A DNA stretch of 64,000 nt from Aspidapion aeneum (lineage: Eukaryota > Arthropoda > Insecta > Coleoptera > Brentidae). How positions within the stretch are numbered: the stretch's first letter is position 1; every line of letters begins with the position of its first letter. Positions 53,857 through 64,000 of the stretch are shown piece by piece. The notes under the pieces were generated by a model. The model was not told the origin of the DNA. It was given only the letters and a program-made list of their open reading frames with translations, and did no database searches. The stretch covers positions 18,327,272 to 18,391,271 of the forward strand of contig OY755042.1 in NCBI GenBank assembly GCA_963576565.1. Reading direction: 5' to 3'. The position numbers and the translations under genes are program-made.

Positions 53857-56800
53857 GTGGTCGACCTTCGAGTCAGCCTGAACAAGCATCGACCGATAGG
53901 CTAACGTACGTTTTAGATTATGTGATAAGTCATGCTGGTAAAGATGAAAGGCCTTATTTAGAAGTGGATGTGCTCGGAAATAAGTTATTAGGTTTGTTGG
54001 ATTCCGGGGCTTCACGTACCTTTTTAGGGAATCATGGTTGGTCAATCATCGAGAGGTTTGGTTTTTCACTTGATACGACAAAGAAGACCAGTTGTATTGT
54101 GGCAAATGGTCAAAGCACGAGTAGTATTGGGACAGTGCAGCTTCCTATGCGAGTTCAGGATAAATTTAGGTTAATCGAGGTCGTCGTCGTTCCTGAGTTG
54201 CCGCACACTTTGATTTTAGGATTAGATTTTTGGATTTCGATGGGGATAGTACCGAACTTAAGTACTAATGAGTGGCACTTTGCCGATAGTAAAGATGTGA
54301 TTTGTTCTTTAGAAACATCAGACCAACAAACTACTCTTACGCCTTATGAATCAGAATGACTAGAGGAATTGGTCGATAAATATAAGACTATTATGGGTGA
54401 CTCACTAGGATGTACAGACAGGGTAGAGCATAAGATTACAACAGATGCAGCACCGATAAGACAACGTTCATATAAGGTCTCACCGGTCATTCAAAAACTT
54501 ATTGATGACGAAATCGACGAAATACTGAAAATGGATGTGATAGAACGTAGTAGTAGTTCATGGGCTTCACCAGTGGTAATGGTACAAAAGAAAAACACAA
54601 AGAAATATCGTTTCTGTGTAGACTACCGCAAATTGAACTCAGTGACGGCGCGTGATAGTTATCCTTTACCACTCGTATCCGAGACTCTTGACAAATTGAA
54701 AGATGCTAAGTACTTGTCAACTTTAGATATTAAGAGTGCTTATTGGCAAGTACCAATGGAAGAATCATCGAAGCCACTAACAGCATTCATCTGTCGACGA
54801 GGTCTCTTCTAATTTAAGCGGTTACCATTTGGTCTTCATAATGCACCTGCAACTTGGCAGAGACTCATAGATAGCATCATAGGAAACGATTTAGACCCCT
54901 ACGTGTACGTATATCTCGATGACCTCGTAATTGTCACACAGAGCTTTTCTGAACATCTTAGAATTCTTGAGGAAGTCCTACGAAGATTGCAGAATGCAAA
55001 GATAACGGTAAGTTGGGAGAAATGCCAACTGTGTAGGCCAGAAATGACTTATTTAGGTTTCGTAGTGGACCGTCGAGGAATCCGAGTTGACCCTAATAAA
55101 ATTAAAGCCATGTTAGAGCTCCAGAGGCCAAGAACTGTCAGAGAAGTTCGTAGAGTTGTAGGTACAATATCCTGGTATAGACGTTTCATAGAGAATTTTT
55201 CAGCGATAATAGCTCCAATTACAGCTCTAACTAAGAAAAATCAAAAGTTCGATTGGACTCCAGACTGCGAAAGAGCATTTATTAAGATTAAGGAACTTTT
55301 AGTGACTGCACCGATTCTTACATGTCCAGATTATACCAAAGAATTTGTCATTCAAACAGACGCATCAGGCTATGGAATAGGAGCATGTTTAACGCAACCT
55401 TATCCTGAAGGAGACAAAGTCATTTGCTATTTGAGTCGATCTTTGACTAAGCAAGAACGTGTTTACACGACCACCGAGCGAGAATGTTTGGCATTGGTTT
55501 GGGCGATAGAGAAGCTCCGGCCTTATATTGAGGGGATCTCATTTAAGGTCATAACAGATCATTTTAGCTTAAAATGGCTTCATAGCTTAAAAGAGCCCAG
55601 TGGAAGACTTGCTCGTTGGTCTGTAAAACTGCAGCAATATGATTTTGAAGTAATCCATCGGAAAGGGAAAGATTTAGTTGTCCCGGACATGTTGTCTCGT
55701 GCAGTACCTATGATTGATACAATTTCGCAGCCCAGAGATGTTTCAACAGCAATTAAAGATCGATGGTACCAAAAGATGGTAAAGAGGGTCGTAGAATCAC
55801 CGTTAAAATTTATGAACTGGAGATACACTGATAATAAGTTGTATAAATATGTCAAACAAGAATACCCTCAACTTTCACCATCTAACGAATATTGGAAAGA
55901 GGTAGTCCCCAAAGATCATAGGCGTAGAATTATTGGAGAAGCTCACGATCCTCCTACCGCAGGACATATGGGTGTGTATAAAACCTTCCACAGACTGGCA
56001 GAAAAATATTATTGGCCAAAAATGCGCCAGGACGTGGCAACTTTTGTAAAGAAATGCTTTGTCTGTGCAGCTCATAAAGGTGATACACAAGGTGTATCTG
56101 ATCAGATGATATCTCACCCAAAACCAACTCGTCCTTGGGAAATTATTTCGACTGATTTATGTGGACCTCTACCTCGTTCAACAAAGGGTAATTGCTGGAT
56201 TCTCGTCGTTACGGACTATTTGAGTAAGTTTTCCTTAGTTTTTCCAATGCGAACAGCCCCTACTCAAGCTGTTGTCAAGCATCTCGAGGAGCAAGTATTT
56301 ATGATCTTCGGAGTGCCCCGTTTGATACTTTGTGATAATGGCCCTCGGTACAAAAGTAATGAGTTTAAGCGTTTTGCTGAGAGTTATCAGGTTAAAATTC
56401 AGTATAATCCGTATTATCACCCCAGAGCAAATCCAACAGAAAGGACGAATCGCACGTTAAAAACCATGTTATGTTGTTATGTGAAAGACAACCACAGGAA
56501 GTGGGACGAACAAATACATAAACTTGCCTGCGCGATTCGTACTGCAACCCATGAGACAACCAGGATGTCTCCTTTCTTTGTTAATTTTGGTAGGAATATG
56601 TGTTTATCAGGTAAAGATTACTCCAACCCAGTTTTGTTATCTGAAGAGAATGGTGTACAATCCGCAGCTGAAAGTAAGAACGAAGGTTTCCGGAAGCTCT
56701 ATGCTGATGTTAAGAGAAGGTTAGAGGTGGCTGGAGAGAAAAACGTAGTTCAGTATAATTTGCGTACAAGGGTACCCAACTTTGTTGTGGGTCAGCGTGT

Positions 56801-56996
56801 TTGGAAGAAAAATTATGTGTTGTCAGATGCTGCGAAGTTTTTCTCGAAGAAGTTAGCACCGAAATTCGTTGGTCCTTATGTGATTAGGAATAAAATTTCT
56901 CCATGGATATTTGAGCTTCAGGAACCATCGGGTAAAGTACTACCAGGGAGTTGGCATGCCAAAGACCTTAAGTCGGCAGCGGACCTCTCCGATTAA
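53826..56996 (+). pseudogene. Ty3/Gypsy pol, one frame with two in-frame stops
   Basis: Pol is a continuous frame in -1 relative to gag. In order it holds an aspartic protease (LLDSGASRTF near 53994); reverse transcriptase (KKYRFCVDYRKLN, LSTLDIKSAYWQVP, YVYLDDLVIV with the catalytic pair at 54918-54923); RNase H (QTDASGYGIGACL, TTERECLALVWAIEKL); integrase with HHCC zinc site from His 55944 and catalytic Asp 56154, Asp 56334, Glu 56439; and a C-terminal GPY/F-type module (KFVGPYVIRN). Stops at TGA 54357-54359 (after the protease) and TAA 54810-54812 (inside RT, just before the KRLPFGL segment) would abolish RT and integrase in this copy. The frame ends at 56996, 39 bp before the 3' LTR, and no env is present. 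Confidence 0.9.
53832..53872 (+). promoter_or_regulatory. Predicted -1 ribosomal frameshift signal at the gag-pol overlap
   Basis: The heptamer GGGAAAC (53832-53838) is read in gag phase as G GGA AAC, the canonical X XXY YYZ pattern. It lies in the 31 nt window where the gag and pol frames are both open (53826-53856). After an 11 nt spacer, CTCG-T-AGGT (53850-53858) pairs with ACCT-T-CGAG (53864-53872) around a 5 nt loop. Position, phase, spacer and stem all fit a -1 frameshift element. Confidence 0.75.
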
Positions 56997-57017
56997 CCTT
57001 TTTAGGTTAATCGTCTT

Positions 57018-57032
57018 GAAGTTGGGGGGGGA
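57018..57032 (+). other. Gypsy polypurine tract
   Basis: GAAGTTGGGGGGGGA lies just upstream of the 3' LTR. Confidence 0.8.
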
Positions 57033-57035
57033 TTA

Positions 57036-60000
57036 TGTAACGTGTCATTTTTACGTTTAAGACAACGTTACATATTTGTTTATTTAGGTAAATAATCAAG
57101 GCTCTTTGATTCGTCTTTCTGTACACAAAGTAAGGGTATTTTATAGAGATAGGTTTGGAGGTTATATAGTGTCTAGGAAGTTACCTTAAAAGGAGGCATT
57201 CCATCGAATTACTGTGGACACTACGCACATCGCATTATCTGGACATCGTAATTGGAATTTAGGATCACAGGTTTCGGGAAAATCACATAAAAATTTTGAT
57301 TGTTTTGTTTTTATCTGTGGAATTTTGTGATTCTCTTGACGCTCATAAAGTTAAACAGCTGTTATGCTGGGGAATGGCGGCGTTGCCACATCACAAATGG
57401 TTTCAGTAACAGGAAGGAAACATTTAGATGAACATTTCATTCCCTTACGTTTATTTCGAGGATATTGGGACAATCCGAACCTCATATCCTTCACGGATTA
57501 ACTAGTTTTGATAGTACAAAAACATATTTGGGTCGACCAGGAACAACCGAGGCTCCGCCACTTTGATATCTTTATTAATTTGATAGGGAAAGGATAAAAT
57601 AAATACGAGTTATGCACTTTTGTAAATGGGAGATAAACGAGGGATAAAAACCAAGACTAAAAGAATAAACGAAATCGTGTGAGTTAACATCTGAACACTC
57701 TTGTGCCGAGCTTCTTAGTAGTAGTTCAGTGTGTATTTTTGGGTTCAGGTTCAGAAACAACTTTATTACAGTAGAAATGTTTTACAAAAATGGCGTTAAA
57801 CCATATGAATATTAGAGAAAACATTTATAAAGAGCGAAGGAAACTTTTGACGAAGACTGTAACTGGAGTGCAACTAAATTCTGCGCTCAGTATAGCGTTA
57901 CTCATATGGGAGTTGGTTGAGTGTTCGAATATTCCTGGGTTTGCTGCATGCCCTGATCTCCAGTAATTGATTTTACAGTTGATGGTTTCAATGCTGAGCT
58001 TCTTCTAGTCCGTCGGGTTATTCTTCTTCTACTTGATATGTTGGTGGGGGTCCGGTAGGCAAATGTTCGGTCAAATGTATGGAGGGTGTCTCGACGTCCT
58101 TGTTATAAAAATTTCAACCGTGGAAATAGATCCGACAACACCTCAAGGTGCGTTTTACGTACTTCCTATCCCCTTGGTCGGTGCTGCCCCCTATATACCT
58201 GTATAGAACTATTGCTGTATCTCCTCATTGGTTACTTTGAAAACCCCGGGTTTTTTCTTCCAGTCTTGCCACTGAAGGTAGAGATTTATTTTTGGCGAAA
58301 AAGTTTTTTATAAATAGGTTCGCATCCTTTATTTGAATTTAACCGGGAAGATTAGGTTGGTACTATTGCGTTTTACCGTCCCCACTCCCCACCAAATTTA
58401 CAAAACGGTTTCCGGCGACTTCATTATTCTGGTATTCTCGTCGAAGTGCTTTGTCTCTCTTTGCTAACGAATTTTGGCTGGGTCGGCAGCAGGCTCTGGG
58501 ATCGCCATTGTTTTGGTTAGTGGCACTGCAAAAAACTGCAGGTTCAGTCCCAGAGACTGTACAAGTGAGTCCGTCGTGTCTAGGCTTAATCTGGAGTGAC
58601 GCTCGCACCCTTTTGAGGGGAATTTTAGGTCGGCCTACGCCATTTTGTACGGAAAGAGCAGCGGTAAGTTCGATTTTATTTTTTCATTTTTTTTTATTAT
58701 TTGAGGACTCTTCAAGATAATAATTGCCTCCCAAATTGTAATTATTTTTCGTGTGAAATGTATTTTTTTTGACAAAAGACGTGGGGAATTTTTGGCGTTT
58801 TTATATTTTTCTTTTAACCACGTGTTGGATAAAAACTATATATTGTTTTTCTCCTTTGTCTACAGCCCTGTCCATTCCATCGGCAGCGGTGCTGGACGCT
58901 GGTGGGAAGCCGGACGAGCCAGTTCTAACCCTGGGAAAGGTACGTAGGGTTATTTTAGTTCATCTGTTTAAATCTGCTGTATTTTATTGAGTCGACAAGG
59001 GGTTCACCAGGAAACTGAAACATTTCATTTTCCACAGGGTTTTACGCTCGGGCAAGAACCAACATTTTGACCACCATGTGCTGCCCTAGCGTGATGTGCT
59101 AAGCGGGCATTAGGGGAGGCGCGGGCAAACCAGGAGCAGCAGTAGCAGTGAGGAGGTGTCTGGACAACTCTAGGTTTACAAACTAGAACACATATTTATA
59201 CACAAAATAATCAAGGACCAAGGTAGGAGCAAGCCTTAACTATAATTTTTTTCCTCATATATAAATTTTTAATATAATTTAGACGTAATCTTTTCATATA
59301 TAAGTTTTCACAGTATAATTTCAACATTTCTTGTAAACGCAAGATAAGGTATGACGTCATAACCCTGGTTTTGCGGCATATTTACTACATTGACTTGTTT
59401 CCTTCATTTCATTTATTTAAGATAATTTTATTGTCAAATTTAAAGTGCCTTGCTATTTTGGCCCTGACTTGTTTGGTATTTTTCTCAAGTTTTACAATCT
59501 AATTATACAAGATGAACTAAATATTTGTATTATTTGTACAACCCAATGACCAACTTTGCGGAGACAAAAGAGAGATGAGATTATATGTTTTAGCGGTTTC
59601 TTTACACTGTTTTACCTCATGGGGTGGATCTCGGACTGGGTTGCTGTCTGTCTCATTCTACCCAACGTAGAATGATGACAGCAGATATTTGGTCCAGATC
59701 TCCCCTATGATGAAACGATTGTGGAAGTGTATTTTTTTTTTCAATCATTTATGTAACCGAGTCTCACACTACTGACTCAGATGTAGGTACACTATGACCT
59801 GTTAAAGGAGTCCATCTACCTGTAAAGTATTTCTGTTTTGTCATCTGAATTCAATCTTTTAGAATTTTATTCTGTTTATTTTTTTTTGGTTATTCTTAAT
59901 TACACAAATACTCTGGAAGCCTCGGAAGTAAGTAGAATTTCATTGTTTGGCTGCAACGTTTGGGTTGAACTGTATTTTATTTAAGATCTTCTTTGTAAAA

Positions 60001-60265
60001 CATTGGTATTAAATAATGTGGCGCACTTAAAATTTTCTTATTTCTGAACCCCCCCTTCTCCACTGTATAAAAGTTACCGGGCATATCAATGTTTTACCTA
60101 GCTGGAAAATACAGTTCTGCTTCCAGATATTTGTTTAATTATTCAGTGGGTTTCAGTGTCACAAAATGGCGGCAACGTCTTTAAGCTGCCACAAATGTCA
60201 TACAACGCATTTTAATAGGCCACAAATTGGCGCCCAAATTTTTTTTAACTTTTATTAAGGCCACA
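57036..60265 (+). repeat. Ty3/Gypsy 3' LTR, 3.2 kb
   Basis: About 3230 bp, begins TGTAACG and ends AAGGCCACA, followed by the ACTT target duplication. It preserves the candidate splice sites of the 5' LTR (exon equivalent at 58866-58939, with one change of a Phe codon to Ser) and has the longer unique segment where the 5' LTR has GGTTC repeats. Confidence 0.95.
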
Positions 60266-60269
60266 ACTT

Positions 60270-60430
60270 TAGGTAAATAAACAATAAATAATAATGAAAC
60301 ATTTATATTGTTAGGCTTAATTAGATGCTTAAAAATGTTGATGTAAAATTGCAATATGTATTTTGACTGGATCCACGCCCATCTGGGTAATACGGATTTA
60401 ATAAAGAATATACTTACTACTTACTACTTA
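60270..60430 (+). repeat. Probable LINE 3' UTR with short tandem tail
   Basis: CCCATCTGGGTAATACGGAT / TTAATAAAGAATATAC followed by TACTTAC repeats resembles the 3' ends of CR1/Jockey-like LINEs. It lies on the other side of the Gypsy insertion from the LINE fragment at 43021-43550. Confidence 0.35.
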
Positions 60431-60439
60431 CAAAATGAC

Positions 60440-60650
60440 AGTGTTACATTTAATCGCAAATACAGAGTTCTTAGTTTAAAGGGGATGATCTCAGTTTCGC
60501 GTGAAATGCAGTTATAACCAATTCGTTTTGAACGGCAGCACTTGACCTTCGAAAAGAACATAGAAATTGCTGCCGGCGATACCATACAAGTACCGCTGCT
60601 ATCCATTCCACGCAGTTCCATACTGATGCTGATACGGGCAAATAAAAATA
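60440..60650. other. Unrecognised GC-richer open stretch
   Basis: The minus strand is open for 65 codons from ATG at 60621 (MELRGMDSSGTCMVSPAAIS), and one plus-strand frame is open as RFERQHLTFEKNIEIAAGD then TIQVPLLSIPRSS. Codon composition is unlike the neighbouring AT-rich DNA, so one strand may carry a gene fragment. No family was recognised and no clear splice sites bound it. Confidence 0.2.
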
Positions 60651-61459
60651 GATGCTTTTTTCTGTGACAAAGTTGAGATCTCAGATATTTTATGGCAAAG
60701 TAATTTTATGCATTTGTCAATATTTAAGCACTTTTTTGTTTGCATTTTAGTAAGTACATAATTTATATCTATTTGTGTTGTATTTTACAGGCATAATTTG
60801 TGTGCAAAACAGTAGCCAATGTACACAATACTGGCCTACGATGTTTTCCGATATGAAAACGTTTATTTTCGGCTCTTAACTGTATTAGTCCAAAATTTAT
60901 TTTGTTCAATCTTTTAACTGTTTCCTCGCAATAATTATTTGTTTTAAAAGTTTGCCTTGTTTCGTTGTTCTGTTTTTGTAGTGATGTCAATTAATTTTTC
61001 AATCGTATTATACCTATGTATGAAATCTTGAATGGACGAGAAGGAGTACTCCTTCAAAATCGGGTGAAAGTCAAACTGCGCATGCGATCCCACTTGATTT
61101 CTGCATCTCTATTGGTCAGAACGTGGGGAGATGCTTATTCTCACTCTCACTTATTTCAACACTCCATACGCTGTTATTATTGGGCGGCTTAAAATAGGTA
61201 CACACTTTTTATTATAACAAAAAACTGCCTTTTTCGTATTTTCTCAGCTTGACGCTGTTTAACTTCAACCTAAACCAGAAAAAACGATAAAATCTAAGGG
61301 GATTAAACTGTATGCTTCGAAAGCCAGCACAAAAACATTAATGTAAAAGTGCCATGTTAGAACGTTTTTGCTATCATTAACCTTTTAAGGATCAGTAAAA
61401 CCAGAAAACTTTTTAAACAGCAGCTTTTCATTTAGCGAAACGAAATAAATACTTACGGC
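60651..61459. other. Spacer with a CpG-containing promoter-like patch
   Basis: CTGCGCATGCGAT (about 61076) is NRF-1/Ewg-like, and ATTGG boxes lie near 61112 and 61170. No exon downstream on either strand is convincing. The rest is featureless. Confidence 0.25.
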
Positions 61460-61660
61460 CAGTGGCAGATCAAGGATTTTCAGGGAGAGGGGCCAAAGTA
61501 GCAGCAAACTGAGGTGTAAAATTTAGTATCTACAGGAGATTTATGGCGCCGCAGGTGAATTTTTCTCAAAAACTAAGTAGCATTTGTAACAAATTTGAAA
61601 GAAGTGATGTTGCTAAACCAAAAAACAAGTTATTTGCCTGAGAGGGGGGGTCTGCCACTG
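61460..61660. mobile_element. hAT-type MITE with 8 bp target duplication
   Basis: A 201 bp element has perfect 10 bp inverted ends (CAGTGGCAGA) and is flanked by CTTACGGC (61452-61459) and CTTATGGC (61661-61668), an 8 bp duplication with one change. End sequence and duplication size fit hAT. Confidence 0.85.
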
Positions 61661-62092
61661 CTTATGGCGATATTTATTAAAGTTTGTTCTACATTTCGAT
61701 TTATAGTAACTCTTTGATAAGTATATACCACATTTTACTAAAACATATTATATTTAAGTAGGTAGACCGATAGCAAATTAGGAAAATTATGAATTTTGCA
61801 GTAGCGCATCCAGGAACAGATGTTGGGGGGGGGGGAGGGTTTGGTTCAATTTCAACCAAATTTAGGTGGTATTTGCAAAAGTTGTTTTCAGCAAACAATG
61901 GACCAAAATTAACCTTTAACAACACGCATCCAAGCCCATTACGTAACTACGCGCGCGGTGTATTTTGTACACCAGCTAAAGAAAGGCCTCCATTATGATA
62001 TTCACTACATTTAAATATAAACATTACTTGAAAGAAAGAAGTCTTTGTTATTAACAATTCAAAACTTAAAATGCAGAACAAAATGAATATTA
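61661..62092. other. Spacer; one copy of a CGCGGTGTATTTTGTACACC motif
   Basis: The motif at about 61952-61974 recurs at 63468-63490 and, inverted, at 63652-63678. A G run lies at about 61825-61836. No gene is supported. Confidence 0.4.
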
Positions 62093-62259
62093 TATACAGG
62101 GTTTCCCAAATAAAAGTAACTACATTGGGTTTTATGGGGATTTCGTAAACGGACAAATATACAATTTTAGTCAATGAGACAAAAATTACGGCGTTCCAGG
62201 CCGAATCAGACCAGATGATTAAGTATGTGTAAGTATTTTTATCAGGAACACCCTGCATA
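62093..62259. mobile_element. Small element with TATACAGGGT ends
   Basis: TATACAGGGTTTCCCAAAT at the left and, in reverse complement, TATGCAGGGTGTTCCTGAT at the right form short imperfect inverted ends around about 165 bp. Confidence 0.5.
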
Positions 62260-64000
62260 ATGCGCTGGTTAAGCCTTTTGAGTATTACGCCTGTAAAAGG
62301 AGCCTACCCACAAAAATCACATCAACGTTAAATTAACATAAATAAAAATAACAAAGTTTTTTTTACTTGAAAACAACCTTATACCATGTAATATTTATTT
62401 TGTTAAATCTACACGTTTAAAGATAACCTAAAAACAATGAGAAAACAAGCTATAAAAATGTACTTTTTGCTGAAGTTTCTGGTGCTGTGTATATAACGTG
62501 TTTTTTACGCTCGTTATTTTTATGTACCAAATTCACACTTGAAAAGTCCTCCACAACATGTTCTAAAACGCCACTAGATTAAGACTTCAAAAACCTACTA
62601 AGTTTCTGCGTCTTAACTTAAAAGAGACGCGAAAGGAAGTTATAAAAGTCCACTTGTTTAAGACTACAACACTTCAAGACAATTTTAAAGATGGCGCTCA
62701 AGGCAATTCAAAATATCTATATCTATCTATTTACCTTATGATTTTTTAAAAAGCTAAACAAGATTTTTTAACAGTAAACACTTTCACAGAATATTAATAT
62801 GTCTTTATCAGGTTAATATCAGATGCGTCGTGATCGTGGATCAGGGATCAGTTCCTTAACAGGCTTTTAGAGTTTAAAGTCCAAAGCACTGCCTGATTGA
62901 TTTCGTCACTGGAAAATCCCGACAATAGGTGGCGCTGCTGCTAGTAAAATCTCAAAAATATTCGGTAGAAAAGCCATGCAAGTCGCGTTTTAAAATTCGT
63001 GTTGAAAAGGCGTGAATCTAATGTGATTTGAATGTTGTTAAAAATCACTTGAAACTAATGTAAAAACATTGCTGTTTTAATTTGATAATGGCGTTATTAA
63101 AAAGCAGTTTTTAGCAACGTTATTTTTTATAACGTTAATGAATGACCTATTAAGCTTGTTTTCATATATGAAATAAACGTTTTTTTCTAGCAGCTTTTAA
63201 AATCAACGTTTTTTTTACTCACGCCTTTTTTACGTGTTAAGCACGTGATTGTGCTATATGGGTAAGGGTGATTTAAATTCCGTACATAAATTATGATAAT
63301 AAAATAAAATATTTTTTCCATATTTTTGAGGTTAGAGGACAACGACGTCTACGAGAAATATTATATAATAAGAGTAGGGTTTAGAACTATACAAAAATAG
63401 CATAACCCAATAGTAGCATTGCCTCAAACTCAATTTAGGATATTCCCAATTTACTTACATAATTACACGTGCGGTATATTTTGTACACCCCAGATGAACA
63501 CCTAGAATAAATATCGCTAATCATCAAATCACCCGTAAAGCTGCTGCGACGTGACTTAAAACCCTTACACTAGACCCTTTAGAGAAAGTTTAGATGGGGT
63601 CGACAGGGTGGGGTAAGTGTTTAAGACCAAACGGCAACAAGGCTTGTCAAAATGGTGTACAAAATACACCGGCGCGTTTAGTTAAAGGTTAACTAATAGT
63701 TGTTTTCAAGAACTAAATAAATTTGTAATTTTCATCAAGGCTTATTTAAGGTAGATATGTTTTTTGGGCGCTAAAATTTGTAAAATAATAATGGCTGTCG
63801 ATTCCCATTTTTACCAATAATTGGTTCTTTAAGTTATTTCTGTAAGCAGAGGCGGATAACATCTCTAAATGTATCTTTAACTGTTAATGGCTTTTTCAGA
63901 ATTGAGAAAAGAATTCCTATAGTAGAAACGTTTTTGGGGAAAAAGGAAAACCATTATCGGTAATGGTTTTTCTCGAGCTGCTGGGTTGCAAATTGGGAAA
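62260..64000. other. AT-rich sequence without recognised gene
   Basis: No long ORF. An inverted pair of GTGTATTTTGTACACC-type motifs (63468-63490 / 63652-63678) may bound a small element. ACGTGTT and ACGCC(T)TTTTT blocks recur between 62495 and 63240. Nothing else is supported. Confidence 0.4.

Overview
The window is about 64 kb of AT-rich, repeat-dense eukaryotic nuclear DNA, almost certainly from an insect. The evidence is insect-type transposons (BEL/Pao, Ty3/Gypsy, CR1/Jockey-like LINEs, hAT derivatives, many foldback/MITE elements) and two exons that look like an Osiris (DUF1676) gene, a family known from hexapods. The order cannot be fixed from the sequence alone. No rRNA, tRNA, CRISPR array or bacterial gene was seen.

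Host gene: on the minus strand, a signal-peptide exon (22137-22232, TATA-like box at 22369-22375) and a second exon (9953-10132) join in phase across a 12 kb intron and continue to the left beyond the window. The intron is filled with nested inverted-repeat elements. Nothing else is a convincing host exon; short open, GC-richer stretches at 1908-2270, 25079-25180 and 60440-60640 are noted with low confidence.

Left part (1-22 kb): LINE debris (726-1560, 8035-8830), MITEs, a decayed hAT-like element with a TTF-type zinc-finger transposase fragment (4712-5856), a 0.85 kb tandem duplication (6131-7815), and a large inverted structure (12804-21651). The arms of that structure are copies of one family: a near-perfect palindrome of about 350 bp, a ~140 bp tandem array and a conserved tail. 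A 2.7 kb element with its own inverted ends (14505-17228) sits between the arms and holds an unrecognised cysteine-rich open frame. A third copy of the family is at 39388-40602.

Middle (22.8-30.8 kb): a foldback element of about 2 kb (22868-24907), containing a smaller inverted element that in turn contains a GGTATTTCC-rich block, followed by a family with TACCTTCCTAGC ends and further inverted repeats.

Right part: an apparently intact BEL/Pao retrotransposon (30952-38715) with apparently identical 709 bp LTRs, a GATAC target duplication, a PBS fitting tRNA-Tyr and one uninterrupted 1763-codon gag-pol frame, inserted in a small MITE inside a 22 bp satellite. Further right is a very large Ty3/Gypsy element (43555-60265, 16.7 kb) with 3.2 kb LTRs, an ACTT target duplication, a PBS fitting tRNA-Lys, a 5.3 kb T-rich leader, gag, and a pol frame with two in-frame stops. 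Its gag-pol overlap carries a correctly phased GGGAAAC slippery heptamer followed by a hairpin. Its LTR carries consensus splice sites, and a good acceptor lies just before gag, so the leader may be an intron. LINE fragments flank this element.
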